From positions 372,001 to 436,000 of the forward strand of contig NZ_JAGIAM010000003.1 of NCBI RefSeq assembly GCF_017744835.1: a stretch of 64,000 nucleotides of DNA. Direction: 5' to 3'. Positions within the stretch are counted from its first letter, which is position 1; every line of letters begins with the position of its first letter. The notes under the pieces were generated by a model that was given only the letters and a program-made list of their open reading frames with translations, was not told the DNA's origin and searched no databases. The DNA comes from Sphingomonas sp. (GTDB taxonomy: Bacteria > Pseudomonadota > Alphaproteobacteria > Sphingomonadales > Sphingomonadaceae). A program made the position numbers and the translations under genes. This document shows, in pieces, positions 19,278 through 26,880 of this stretch.

Positions 19278-20555
19278 TCAAGGCAGCTGCGCCTTCGGGA
19301 ATCCTGCCCAGGCCGCGTCATAATCCGGCTGCGCCCGCTCCAGCGCGAAAGCCGTGGGGCGATACGGCCAGCAGGTCTCGACCATGAAGGCCATGGTCCC
19401 CTCGGTCTTGTGCGGCTTGAGCTCCGCCTCGCTCGCGCCCTTCCAGCTCGCAACGTCGGGACCGTGCCCCGCCATCATGTTGTGGAGCGAGAGCCCGCCC
19501 GGCGCGAAGCCCTCGGCCTTGGCGTCGTAGGCGCCGGTGATCAGCCCCATCGCCTCGCTCATCACGTTGCGGTGGAACCAGGGCGGGCGGAACGTGTCTT
19601 CGGCGACCATCCACCGCGGCGGGAAGATGACGAAATCGGCGTTCGCCCGGCCCGGCACGTCGCTCGGCGAGGTCAGCACCGTGAAGATCGACGGGTCGGG
19701 GTGATCGAAGCTCACCGTGTTGATCGTGTTGAACCGCGATAGATCGTAGCGCCATGGCGCGAGATTGCCGTGCCAGGCGACCACGTCGAGCGGGCTGTGG
19801 TCGAGTGTCGTGGTCCACAGGCTGCCGAGATGCTTCTGCACCACTTCGAACGGCTCGTCGCGATCCTCGAACCAGGCCGCGGGCGTCTCGAAGTCGCGCG
19901 GATTGGCGAGCCCGTTGGCGCCGATCGGGCCGAGGTCGGGGAGACGGAACAGCGCGCCGTGGTTCTCGGCGACATAACCCGACGCCGCGCCGTCGGGCAG
20001 CAGCGCGCGGAACTTCACCCCCCGCGGCACCAGCGCGATCTGGCCCGGGGCCACGTCGATGCGCCCGAGCTCGGTGAGCAGCGCCAGCCTACCGGCCTGG
20101 GGAATGAACATCAGCTCGCCATCGGCATTGGCGAAGACGCGCGCGTCCATGTCCTTGTTGGCGGCATAGACATGCACCGCCACGCCCTCCAGCTCGGCGG
20201 GGTCGCGGTTGGCGAGCATCGTGGTCATGCCGTCGATCAGGTCGACAGGCCCGGTCGGGGCGGGCAGGGGATCCCAGCGCAGCCGGTTGGGCGCGAGCGG
20301 CTCCTGCACCGTCCCTGGAGCGAAGCGCGGGGCGCCCTGGTAGCGCGTGTAGGGCGGATGCTCGGCCGTGGGCCGCAGCCGGTAGAGCCACGAACGCCGG
20401 TTCTCGTGTCGCGGTGCGGTGAAGGCCGTCCCCGAAAGCTGCTCGGCGTAAAGGCCGAATGCGGGCTTCTGCGGCGAATTGCGGCCTTGGGGCAGGGCGC
20501 CCGACACTGCCTCGGTCGAGACATGGTTGCCGAAACCGGGGAAGTAGCTGGTCAT
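19278..20555 (-). CDS. hmgA: Homogentisate 1,2-dioxygenase
   Basis: 425 residues, the usual length. Opens the ring of homogentisate to maleylacetoacetate in tyrosine/phenylalanine catabolism, with Fe(II) and O2. The iron site is preserved: [16 protein letters not shown] supplies His and Glu, and [13 protein letters not shown] the later His residues, as in the human enzyme. The start [16 protein letters not shown] aligns with family N-termini (YxxGFGNxxxSEA); the frame is open upstream, but that part reads through an intergenic inverted repeat. It follows hppD on the same strand after a 280-base spacer. Confidence 0.96.
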   Translation of the reverse strand: MTSYFPGFGNHVSTEAVSGALPQGRNSPQKPAFGLYAEQLSGTAFTAPRHENRRSWLYRLRPTAEHPPYTRYQGAPRFAPGTVQEPLAPNRLRWDPLPAPTGPVDLIDGMTTMLANRDPAELEGVAVHVYAANKDMDARVFANADGELMFIPQAGRLALLTELGRIDVAPGQIALVPRGVKFRALLPDGAASGYVAENHGALFRLPDLGPIGANGLANPRDFETPAAWFEDRDEPFEVVQKHLGSLWTTTLDHSPLDVVAWHGNLAPWRYDLSRFNTINTVSFDHPDPSIFTVLTSPSDVPGRANADFVIFPPRWMVAEDTFRPPWFHRNVMSEAMGLITGAYDAKAEGFAPGGLSLHNMMAGHGPDVASWKGASEAELKPHKTEGTMAFMVETCWPYRPTAFALERAQPDYDAAWAGFPKAQLP

Positions 20556-20649
20556 TCCTGCATCCTCGGATTTTGGCCGGGGTGAAGCAACGCAAGCGCT
20601 ACTGGCGCCGCTTCCCCCGGCTCTCCTCTCCAACTCTAGCTCGACGTTC

Positions 20650-20828
20650 CGAGAAGAAGAATGCGGTTCACGCAAAATCGCGAAGGCATGAAGAAGTTCC
20701 GCCTGCCCGCTAGCGGCCTTCCGCATCCGAGTCACGTCAATCCCTGACGCCGGAGCGACACGCTCCGGGAGCGCGTCCAGGCATCTTCGCGCCTTCGCGC
20801 CTTTGCGTGAACAATCTCTTCTCGTTCT
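20650..20828. repeat. Long imperfect inverted repeat between hppD and hmgA
   Basis: Left arm 20650-20693 and right arm 20784-20828 are imperfect reverse complements; the shared core reads GTTCACGCAAA then GCGAAGGC then GAAGA. They belong to the same sequence family as the longer pair upstream of hppD. Between them is a small perfect hairpin, CCGGAGCG (20750-20757) with CGCTCCGG (20761-20768). In the mRNA leaving hppD this could fold into a large cruciform or attenuating structure. The remaining bases of this 280-base spacer show no gene. Confidence 0.6.
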
Positions 20829-20835
20829 TCCGGCC

Positions 20836-21876
20836 TCAGGCGTCGACCTTGATCACCCCGCGTCGAATCTGATCCAGCTCGATGCTCTCGAACAAAGCCT
20901 GGAAGTTCCCGTTCCCGAAGCCTTCGTTGCCCTTGCGCTGGATGATCTCGAAGAAGATCGGGCCGAACATGTTCTCGGTGAAGATCTGGAGCAGGATGCC
21001 TTCGCCGGTCTCCACCGAACCGTCGATCAGGATCCGGTTCTTGCGCAGCCGCTCGAGATCCTCGCCGTGGCCGGGCACGCGCTTGTCGACCAGTTCGTAA
21101 TAGGTCTCGATCGTGTCCTGCAGCTTCACGCCGCGCGCGCGCAGCCGCTCGACCGTGTCGTAGATGTCGTCCGTGGTCAGCGCGAGGTGCTGGATGCCCT
21201 CGCCATGATATTCGCGGATGAACTCCTCGATCTGGCTCTTGTCGTCCTGGCTCTCGTTGAGCGGGATGCGGATCGCCTTGTCGGGGGCGATCATCGCCTG
21301 GCTGAACAGCCCGGTCGCCTGGCCCTTGATGTCGAAATACTTCTGCTCCTCGAAGCCGAAGAGCGTCTTGTAGAACTCCGACCACACCCGCATCTGGCCG
21401 CGGCGGACGTTGTGGGTGAGGTGGTCGAGCAGGTCGAGCCCGACATTGTTCTCGGCCTCCGCCTCGCGCCAGCCCGGGAACTCGGCCCAGTCGGCATAGA
21501 GATCGCGGCCGTCCTCGATGAAATAGAGGTACGAGCCGCCGATCCCCTGGATCACGGTGTCGTCCTCTTCGGTGCGTTCGGCGCCGTGCGCGAGCGCCCA
21601 TTCCATCGCCTTGGCCGGATCGGCGACGCGGAACGCCATCGCGCTCGCCGAGGGGCCGTGCTCGCCGCGGAACTTCGCGACTCGGCCCGCATCGTCGCGG
21701 TTGAGCATCAGGTTGATGCGCCCCTGCTTGTAGCGCGTGATGTTCTTGCGCGGGTGCCGGTGGCTGGCCACGAAACCCATCTGCTCGAACTGGCGGGCCA
21801 TCGCCTCCGGATCGGGGGAGGTGAATTCGACGAACTCGAAGCCATTGAGGCCGAGAGGATTTGCTGCGTCGGTCAT
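20836..21876 (-). CDS. hppD: 4-hydroxyphenylpyruvate dioxygenase
   Basis: 346 residues. Converts 4-hydroxyphenylpyruvate to homogentisate, feeding hmgA. Two vicinal-oxygen-chelate halves are present; Fe(II) ligands sit in LDHLTHNV (His), [11 protein letters not shown] (His) and [18 protein letters not shown] (Glu, with the C-terminal glycine motif). The start [18 protein letters not shown] was chosen because family members begin with N/MG..GFEFVEF about ten residues in; it has no ribosome binding site and sits almost exactly where transcription should begin, so the mRNA may be leaderless. It is flanked on both sides by related inverted repeats. Confidence 0.95.
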   Translation of the reverse strand: MTDAANPLGLNGFEFVEFTSPDPEAMARQFEQMGFVASHRHPRKNITRYKQGRINLMLNRDDAGRVAKFRGEHGPSASAMAFRVADPAKAMEWALAHGAERTEEDDTVIQGIGGSYLYFIEDGRDLYADWAEFPGWREAEAENNVGLDLLDHLTHNVRRGQMRVWSEFYKTLFGFEEQKYFDIKGQATGLFSQAMIAPDKAIRIPLNESQDDKSQIEEFIREYHGEGIQHLALTTDDIYDTVERLRARGVKLQDTIETYYELVDKRVPGHGEDLERLRKNRILIDGSVETGEGILLQIFTENMFGPIFFEIIQRKGNEGFGNGNFQALFESIELDQIRRGVIKVDA

Positions 21877-21882
21877 GGGGCG

Positions 21883-21921
21883 ATTGTACCGCCCACGGCT
21901 CGATAGTGTCAAATGATACTA
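21883..21921 (-). promoter_or_regulatory. hppD promoter with overlapping palindromic operator
   Basis: On the minus strand a consensus -35 TTGACA (21912-21907), an 18-base spacer and -10 TACAAT (21888-21883) place the transcription start within about a base of the hppD ATG (21876). An 18-bp near-perfect palindrome, TAGTGTCA and TGATACTA around a 2-base centre (21904-21921, one mismatched pair), covers the -35, the position of a repressor operator. The cognate regulator is not in the window. Confidence 0.7.
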
Positions 21922-21970
21922 ACGGGAAGTGCGCACTCTTGGCCGCAGGGGTGCGCAGGGGGAGAAGAAA

Positions 21971-22182
21971 GATTGTTCACGCAAAGGCGCAAAGGCGCGA
22001 CGATTCAGGTTCACGCGGAGGCGCGGAGGCGCGGAGTGAGGCAGCCCGCGAAAGCGGCAGAAAATCTTCGGAGGCTTGGGCGGAGGATCAGGCAGCAAGT
22101 CTCCCACCCTAAACCTCCGCGTCTCCGCGTCTCCGCGTGCGCAATTCTCTTCGCGCCTTTGCGCCTTTGCGTGAACAAATCT
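21971..22182. repeat. Long inverted repeat built of 9-nt periodic units
   Basis: This 335-base spacer upstream of hppD (21877-22211) contains no gene. Besides the promoter it is filled by two arms: 21971-22037 and 22113-22182, near-perfect reverse complements over about 66 bases with a 75-base loop. Each arm has an outer part with tandem 9-mers of GCAAAGGC type (beginning TTCACGCAAAGGCG) and an inner part with tandem CGCGGAGG-type 9-mers. Both can fold on each other as a very stable hairpin. Related arms lie at 20650-20828. Similar 'CGCAGAGGCG' periodic elements are known between genes in many bacteria, but I know of no assigned function. Confidence 0.75.
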
Positions 22183-22211
22183 CTCTTCGTTCTCTGCGCC
22201 TCAGCGCGAAC

Positions 22212-23558
22212 CTATAGCCCTTCGCCACCCACCCAATGGGCATTCGACAGCCGCCGGGCGACGCTCCAGGTCTGGGTGCGGATGTCAGGCACCGCGACGA
22301 TCTCCCAGAAGGCGCCGCGCGTCATCGGCCCCAGCGCATAGAGGTTGCCGTTCGGCCGGCCCTCGGCGTCGATCGTCTGGCCCTGGTTGTCGACGTCGAT
22401 CCCCAGATGCGCGGCGTCGGGGCGGATCGTGCCGCGCGCAGCGAGCTTCTGGAGCAGCGGCTCGTCGGTGCGCGCGAGATCGCCGAGCGGGCCCGTGCAG
22501 TTGACGATCCGCTGCACCCGCATCGTCTCGGCCCCGTCGGCGCCGCGGCGGCGGAGCGCCACGTCGACGCCGTCCGGCACTTCCTCGAACCCAAGGGTCT
22601 TGCCCGCGATCACTTCGAGCTGCCCGCGCTCGATCACCGCCATCAGCCGGGCATGGACTTCGGGCGCCAGCCGGTGGCGATGGACGTCCCACCACGGACG
22701 CAGGTGGCGCAGGAAGCGGCCGCGCTCGGCTTCGCTCGCATTGCCCCACATCGCCTGGGTGAAGGGCCGGAGCTCGTCGACGGCGTTGCGCCAGCCGATT
22801 GCCTCGCCGCGCTGGCGGACCTGCTGCACCAGCCTGGAGGCGACGGTCGCCGGGCGATCGGCGATCTTCTCCCATTCGCCGCCCGGTGCGTGGCTTCGCG
22901 GCAGCAGCCCGCGACGGGAAAGGGCGACGATCTTGCCCCGGAATCCTCGCGCATCGAGCAACAGCACGACGTCGATCATCGTCAGCCCGGTGCCGATCAC
23001 CAGCACCGTGTCGTCGTCGCCCAGATCCTCGGGAACGCTCGCGTCCCACGGATCGCCCTTGTAGCGTTTGCCCGATAGTTTCTTGGGATCGAGCCCCGGC
23101 GGATCGTGGGGCGGCAGGTTGCCCACCGCGAGCACCGCGGCGTCGGCATCGATCGTCCGGTCGCGCAGCCGCACTTTCACGTCATTGCCGAATTCCAGGT
23201 CCTGCACCTCGTCGCGCACCAGGGTGAGGCGGCCGTTCGAGTCGCGCAGCGCCGCCTCGAGCAGCTCGCGCAGATACTCGCCATAGGTCACGCGCGGGAT
23301 GAAGGCGCCCGGCGCATCCTGCACGCCGCGCGCCTCGAGCCAGCGGACGAAGTGCGAAGGGTCGTCGGGAAAGGCGCTCATGTTCGCCGCGCGCACGTTG
23401 AGCACATGGCTCGGGTGCGCGGCGCCATAGGCAAGGCCGGTGCCCGCGACCGGGGCGCGCTCGATCAGCGTGGCGCGGGGACCTTCGTGGCGCAGCAGGT
23501 TGATGGCCTGGAGCGTGCCCGAAAAGCCCGCGCCGATGATGGCGACGTGCTCGATCAC
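22212..23558 (-). CDS. FAD/NAD(P)-binding oxidoreductase (NAD_binding_9 type)
   Basis: 448-residue flavoprotein. The N-terminal Rossmann motif VAIIGAGFSGTLQAINLL (4-21) binds FAD; a second dinucleotide motif, VLVIGTGLTMIDVVLLL, lies mid-protein; the late motif GNLYALGPMTRGAFWEI is typical of the group related to HcaD-like or SidA-like monooxygenases of unknown role. Cytosolic; the reaction cannot be told from sequence. Last gene of a three-gene minus-strand set, its start only 4 bases after the DUF6356 stop. Confidence 0.82.
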   Translation of the reverse strand: MIEHVAIIGAGFSGTLQAINLLRHEGPRATLIERAPVAGTGLAYGAAHPSHVLNVRAANMSAFPDDPSHFVRWLEARGVQDAPGAFIPRVTYGEYLRELLEAALRDSNGRLTLVRDEVQDLEFGNDVKVRLRDRTIDADAAVLAVGNLPPHDPPGLDPKKLSGKRYKGDPWDASVPEDLGDDDTVLVIGTGLTMIDVVLLLDARGFRGKIVALSRRGLLPRSHAPGGEWEKIADRPATVASRLVQQVRQRGEAIGWRNAVDELRPFTQAMWGNASEAERGRFLRHLRPWWDVHRHRLAPEVHARLMAVIERGQLEVIAGKTLGFEEVPDGVDVALRRRGADGAETMRVQRIVNCTGPLGDLARTDEPLLQKLAARGTIRPDAAHLGIDVDNQGQTIDAEGRPNGNLYALGPMTRGAFWEIVAVPDIRTQTWSVARRLSNAHWVGGEGL

Positions 23559-23562
23559 GCCC

Positions 23563-23829
23563 CTAGATCTCGTATTCGATCTGCCACTCGGGCTGCTGGA
23601 AGGCCGGGCGTTCCTGCGAGAAGGCCGGCTGGCGCGCCTTCATCTGGGCATAGAGCTTCTTGACCGAGTCGCTCGCCGTGCGGACGAACAGGAAGGGCAG
23701 CACGGCGTGCACGACGCACGCCGCGCCCCCTGCGATCATCGTGAAGCCGAAGCGCGCAGCGGTACGGGCATGCTCGCCATAGCTTTCGCCCACGCTGCGC
23801 GGATGGGAGAGGAAGATGCGATCGATCAT
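23563..23829 (-). CDS. DUF6356-like small membrane protein
   Basis: 88 residues. The core MIDRIFLSHPRSVGESYGEH followed by one hydrophobic helix (RFGFTMIAGGAACVVHAVLPFLF, about 26-48) and a polar tail matches small alphaproteobacterial proteins grouped as DUF6356; function unknown. The ATG at 23829 is preferred over a longer frame because the family begins with this MIxRxFLxHP sequence. It lies between the dehydrogenase gene (31 bases) and the flavoprotein gene (4 bases), so it is probably co-transcribed with both. Confidence 0.75.
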   Translation of the reverse strand: MIDRIFLSHPRSVGESYGEHARTAARFGFTMIAGGAACVVHAVLPFLFVRTASDSVKKLYAQMKARQPAFSQERPAFQQPEWQIEYEI

Positions 23830-23860
23830 GGTCTTGATGAACCTTTCCGCGCCGCCTGCG

Positions 23861-24736
23861 TCAACCCGCCTTCTTTGCAATCGTGGCGGCCAGTGCCGTA
23901 ACGTCTACGTCCTCGCCTTCGGTCGCCACCGTCTCGGCGAGGTGCGCCTTGAGCAGGTCGAGCAGCGGCATCTGCTGGCCTAGTGTGGCGGCCGCCTCGC
24001 CGGCGAGCCGCATGTCCTTCAGGCCCAGCGGCGCAGCGAAACCGGCGGGGCGATAGCGTTCCTCCGCGATCAGCGGGCCGTAGATCTTGTGGATCGTCCC
24101 GTCGAAGATCGTGCCGGTCAGCACTTCGATCAGCTTGTCGCGTGCGATCCCGCCGCGCTCGGCGAGCGCCACCGCTTCGCCATAGGCCTCCACCGTGGCG
24201 AGGATCATGAAATTGCCCGCGAGCTTGACCAGGTTTGCGGCCGAGGGCGTGTCGCCGATACGGAACACGGTGCGTCCGATCGCGTCGAACAGCGGCGTCG
24301 CGGCATCGATCGCATCGGCTTCGCCGGCCGCGACGATCCACAGCTGCCCGGCCTCGGCCACTGCCGGGCGGCCGAACACCGGCGCCGAGACGAAGCGCTG
24401 GCCGCGCTCGGCGTGGAGGCGACTCGCGCGCTCGGCCGCCTCGACCGAGATCGTGCTGTGCGAAATATGCAGCGCGCCTTCGGGCAGTCCGGCGAGCAGG
24501 CCGTCGGGTCCTTCGAGCACTTGCGTCAGTGCCGTGTCGTCGGCGACCATGGTGAAGGCAACCTCCGCGCCTTCGGCCGCGGCGCGCGGGGAGGGGGCGA
24601 GCACGGCGCCCTGGGCGACCAGCGGGTTGGCGCGTTCGGCCGTGCGATTCCAGACGTTTAGCTGATGTCCGGCCTTGAGCAGGTTGGCGGCGATGCCGTG
24701 TCCCATCTGGCCGAGTCCGAGGAAGGCGAGCTGCAT
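23861..24736 (-). CDS. NAD(P)-dependent beta-hydroxyacid dehydrogenase (HIBADH family)
   Basis: 291 residues, normal for the 3-hydroxyisobutyrate/6-phosphogluconate dehydrogenase superfamily. N-terminal cofactor motif FLGLGQMGHGIAANLLKAGH (5-24); NRT after strand 2 suggests NADP preference; the substrate segment SHSTIS, and the catalytic Lys in NLVKLAGNFM. Likely oxidises or reduces a beta-hydroxyacid (for example the GLYR/glyoxylate reductase type); substrate not assignable. The ATG at 24736 has AGGAG about 9 bases upstream and gives the family-standard N-terminus. The spacer upstream holds two TetR-type palindromes and may be a divergent control region. Confidence 0.87.
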   Translation of the reverse strand: MQLAFLGLGQMGHGIAANLLKAGHQLNVWNRTAERANPLVAQGAVLAPSPRAAAEGAEVAFTMVADDTALTQVLEGPDGLLAGLPEGALHISHSTISVEAAERASRLHAERGQRFVSAPVFGRPAVAEAGQLWIVAAGEADAIDAATPLFDAIGRTVFRIGDTPSAANLVKLAGNFMILATVEAYGEAVALAERGGIARDKLIEVLTGTIFDGTIHKIYGPLIAEERYRPAGFAAPLGLKDMRLAGEAAATLGQQMPLLDLLKAHLAETVATEGEDVDVTALAATIAKKAG

Positions 24737-24816
24737 CGCTTGATCTCCTGCATGCGTGCTGGTGGCTGGCCAAATAGCTCCTCGGAACGCAGCCGCAACC
24801 ACTGCTGGACAAAAAA

Positions 24817-24878
24817 ATACCAGCCGGTATAGAAAGCTTCTTGACGCGGCGCAGCACGACTTCTATACCAGTCGGTAT
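24817..24878 (+). promoter_or_regulatory. Efflux-operon promoter with two TetR-type operators
   Basis: A near-consensus promoter, TTGACG (24841-24846), 17 bases, TATACC (24864-24869), points toward the RND pump genes. Two almost identical 14-bp palindromes, ATACCAGCCGGTAT (24817-24830) and ATACCAGTCGGTAT (24865-24878), lie upstream of the -35 and on the -10. This layout is typical of repression by a TetR-family dimer; no TetR gene adjoins, so the regulator would act from elsewhere. The upstream site could also affect the divergent dehydrogenase gene. Together with the leader this fills the 409-base gap 24737-25145. Confidence 0.75.
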
Positions 24879-24924
24879 GGAATGATCCAACCTTCGGATC
24901 GGGGACCAGCTGAAGGAGCCGCCT

Positions 24925-24966
24925 ATGCGCAAACTTCATAAAGATCGAGGTCAGGCCACGGCCTGA
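24925..24966 (+). CDS. Candidate 13-residue leader peptide of the efflux operon
   Basis: A short reading frame, MRKLHKDRGQATA then TGA, with a strong AAGGAG ribosome site 6 bases before its ATG, begins about 49 bases after the predicted transcription start. Its last codons and stop lie inside a perfect inverted repeat (24948-24969), so a translating or stalled ribosome would disrupt that hairpin. This is the architecture of translation-attenuation leaders of drug-resistance genes. It could instead be a remnant of a lost regulator gene or chance; there is no coding statistic for so short a frame. Confidence 0.4.
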   Translation: MRKLHKDRGQATA

Positions 24967-25034
24967 CCTGGGCGCGTCCGCGCGCCATCACAGCTCGAGG
25001 CATCGAACGACGCCGCGGGAGCATCGCTCCCGCG
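24948..25034 (+). promoter_or_regulatory. Structured leader of the efflux operon (two hairpins)
   Basis: Two perfect inverted repeats lie between the leader peptide and the first full gene: AGGTCAGGCC (24948-24957) with GGCCTGACCT (24960-24969), and CGCGGGAGC (25014-25022) with GCTCCCGCG (25026-25034). Neither is followed by a T tract. The untranslated region from predicted transcription start to 25146 is about 270 bases, unusually long. From 25035 to 25145 I see only a short fragment resembling the hppD-region repeats (TTCCGCGCCTTCGCG). Confidence 0.45.
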
Positions 25035-25145
25035 ACAGGATTTCCGCGCCTTCGCGACACGAATCTCGCCGGTGACCGCCAGCCAGGTGCTGCGCGGAAG
25101 GGAGCGGTGCGTCCGCCCGCCGGCCAAAACGCAGGGAGAATGACC

Positions 25146-25550
25146 ATGGCCTATATGGACTTCGCAGCACTGCAAGGCACTGCCACCGCCTCTCCGGCGA
25201 ACATCGCCTGGCCGTCGCGCAGTCGAGCTGAAAGCGGATTATCGGCACTCGAATGGCAAGTCGTAGCGCTTGCCCAGCAGGATCGGCTTTCCTCGCTCGA
25301 AGAGCCGGGCAAGCTGTCGGTGGCGCTTGGCATGATCTTCGGCGGGCAGCGCCCCAATCCGAAGCTCGCCGATACTCGGCTCGAGGCGCTGCGCCGCATC
25401 GCGGTGCTCGCCTGGCACCGCGGCTACGCGCTGCCGCGCCACGAGATCCGCGCCTTCCACGAAGCGGGCTTCACGCCGGAACAATATGAAACGCTGCTCG
25501 CGAGCATCAGTCGCGGGCGGGCAGCGCTCAACCAGGGGACACGTCAATGA
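25146..25550 (+). CDS. Uncharacterised protein coupled to RND efflux genes
   Basis: 134 residues, soluble, no signal peptide or membrane segment. I do not recognise a family. The N-terminal 35 residues are low-complexity; the rest is predicted helical, with SALEWQVVALAQQDRLSSL, then GMIFGGQRPNPKLADTRLEALRRIAVLAW and a C-terminal EAGFTPEQYETLLASI segment, the size of a small regulatory or adaptor protein. The ATG at 25146 (GGAGA 7 bases upstream) is chosen over one at 25140, which is too close to the ribosome site. Its stop overlaps the adaptor gene start as ATGA (25547-25550), so its translation is coupled to that of the pump. Confidence 0.75.
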   Translation: MAYMDFAALQGTATASPANIAWPSRSRAESGLSALEWQVVALAQQDRLSSLEEPGKLSVALGMIFGGQRPNPKLADTRLEALRRIAVLAWHRGYALPRHEIRAFHEAGFTPEQYETLLASISRGRAALNQGTRQ

Positions 25551-26803
25551 ACATGATCACCAAGATCGAGCCCGAGACGGGCGCGGTTGCCCGTTTCCAG
25601 CGCCTGCCGCTGTGGCAGCGCGGCGGGTTGCTCCTCCTGCCGGTCGCACTCGTCGGCGGCGGACTGACTTTCGCCAACAAGGGTACGCCGGCCGTCGCCG
25701 CGCCGCCGCCGCCCACCGTCACCGCGGCCACGCCGCTGGTCCGCGACGTCAATGAATGGGACGATTACGTCGGCCGCTTCGAGCCGAGCCGCTCGGTCGA
25801 GGTGCGTCCGCGCGTCTCGGGCGCGATCGTCGGGGTCCACTTCACCGACGGCGCCGTCGTCCAGAAGGGCCAGCTGCTTTTCACGATCGACCCGCGGCCC
25901 TTCACCGCGGCGCTCGCCGAGGCACGCGCCGGTCTGGCCAGCGCGCAGAGTGACCTCGCGCTCGCCCAGTCCGACCTTGGCCGCGCCGAGCGGCTGGTCT
26001 CGGTCGAGGCGGTGTCGAAGAGCGATGTCGAGCGGCTCCAGGCCCGCGTCCGCGCCGCCCGCGCGGCGGTCGCCGCCGCCGAGGCACGCGTCCGCAGCCG
26101 CGCGCTCGACGTGGAGTTCACCCAGGTCCGCGCCCCGATCTCGGGCCGCATCTCGGACCGCAAGGTCGATCCGGGCAATCTGGTCGCGGCGGGCGAGGGG
26201 GCGGGCGGCAGCCTGCTCACCACGATCAATGCGCTCGACCCGATCTACTTCACCTTCGACGGATCGGAAGCGCTGTTCCTCAAGGCCAAGCGCGCCCAGG
26301 CCGCCGGAGCCAAGGAATCGCCGGTCGAGATCCGCCTGCAGGACGAAGCCGAATATCGCTGGAAGGGCCATCTTGATTTCACCGACAACGGGCTCGATCC
26401 GCGGTCGGGCACGATCCGCGGTCGCGCGGTGCTGTCGAACCCGGGCATGTTCCTGACGCCCGGCATGTTCGGCAATATGCGGCTTTCCGCCGGCGGCACG
26501 ACCAAGGCGCTGCTGGTGCCCGACGCGGCCGTGATGACCGACCAGGCCCGCAAGCTGGTGATGACGATCGGCAAGGACGGCACGGTTCAGCCGCGCCCGG
26601 TGCAGGTCGGCCCCACCGTCAACGGTCTGCGCGTCATCCGTTCGGGCCTGACTCCGCAGGACCGCGTCGTCATCGCCGGTGCGATGACTGCGCCCCCCGG
26701 CGTCAAGGTCCAGGTGAAGCCCGGCACGATCCAGCCACTCGCGGCTCCTGAAACTCCGGTGATCGCCGCTCCGGTCACGGGCGAGGCGACCCTAGCCCGC
26801 TGA
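25547..26803 (+). CDS. RND efflux periplasmic adaptor (MexE/OqxA-like)
   Basis: 418-residue membrane-fusion protein linking the inner-membrane pump to the outer-membrane channel. One N-terminal hydrophobic segment (about 27-45) anchors or exports it. Barrel-sandwich halves (VEVRPRVSGAIVGVHFTDGAVVQKGQLLFTID and FTQVRAPISGRISDRKVDPGN) flank an alpha-helical hairpin (about 110-175), then beta-barrel and membrane-proximal domains. Pattern and gene order fit the MexE/OqxA/BpeE branch of tripartite RND systems, which export chloramphenicol, quinolones and similar amphiphiles; the actual substrates are unknown. Start ATGA-coupled to the preceding gene; the MexF-like pump gene follows after 77 bases. 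Confidence 0.93.
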   Translation: MNMITKIEPETGAVARFQRLPLWQRGGLLLLPVALVGGGLTFANKGTPAVAAPPPPTVTAATPLVRDVNEWDDYVGRFEPSRSVEVRPRVSGAIVGVHFTDGAVVQKGQLLFTIDPRPFTAALAEARAGLASAQSDLALAQSDLGRAERLVSVEAVSKSDVERLQARVRAARAAVAAAEARVRSRALDVEFTQVRAPISGRISDRKVDPGNLVAAGEGAGGSLLTTINALDPIYFTFDGSEALFLKAKRAQAAGAKESPVEIRLQDEAEYRWKGHLDFTDNGLDPRSGTIRGRAVLSNPGMFLTPGMFGNMRLSAGGTTKALLVPDAAVMTDQARKLVMTIGKDGTVQPRPVQVGPTVNGLRVIRSGLTPQDRVVIAGAMTAPPGVKVQVKPGTIQPLAAPETPVIAAPVTGEATLAR

Positions 26804-26880
26804 CCGGCCTGCCGCCGGGCGGTCCCCAAAGGCCCGGCGGCAGGAACCCCATTCGGAAATCCTTTTACGAGGAGAAGGCC

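Noticed and set aside
21971..22182. CRISPR-like array in the hppD upstream spacer
   Set aside because: Units are only about 9 nt and contiguous without unique spacers, and the two halves are inverted. No cas gene is near.
24948..25034. A metabolite riboswitch in the efflux leader
   Set aside because: The hairpins are simple palindromes and I recognise no conserved aptamer pattern.
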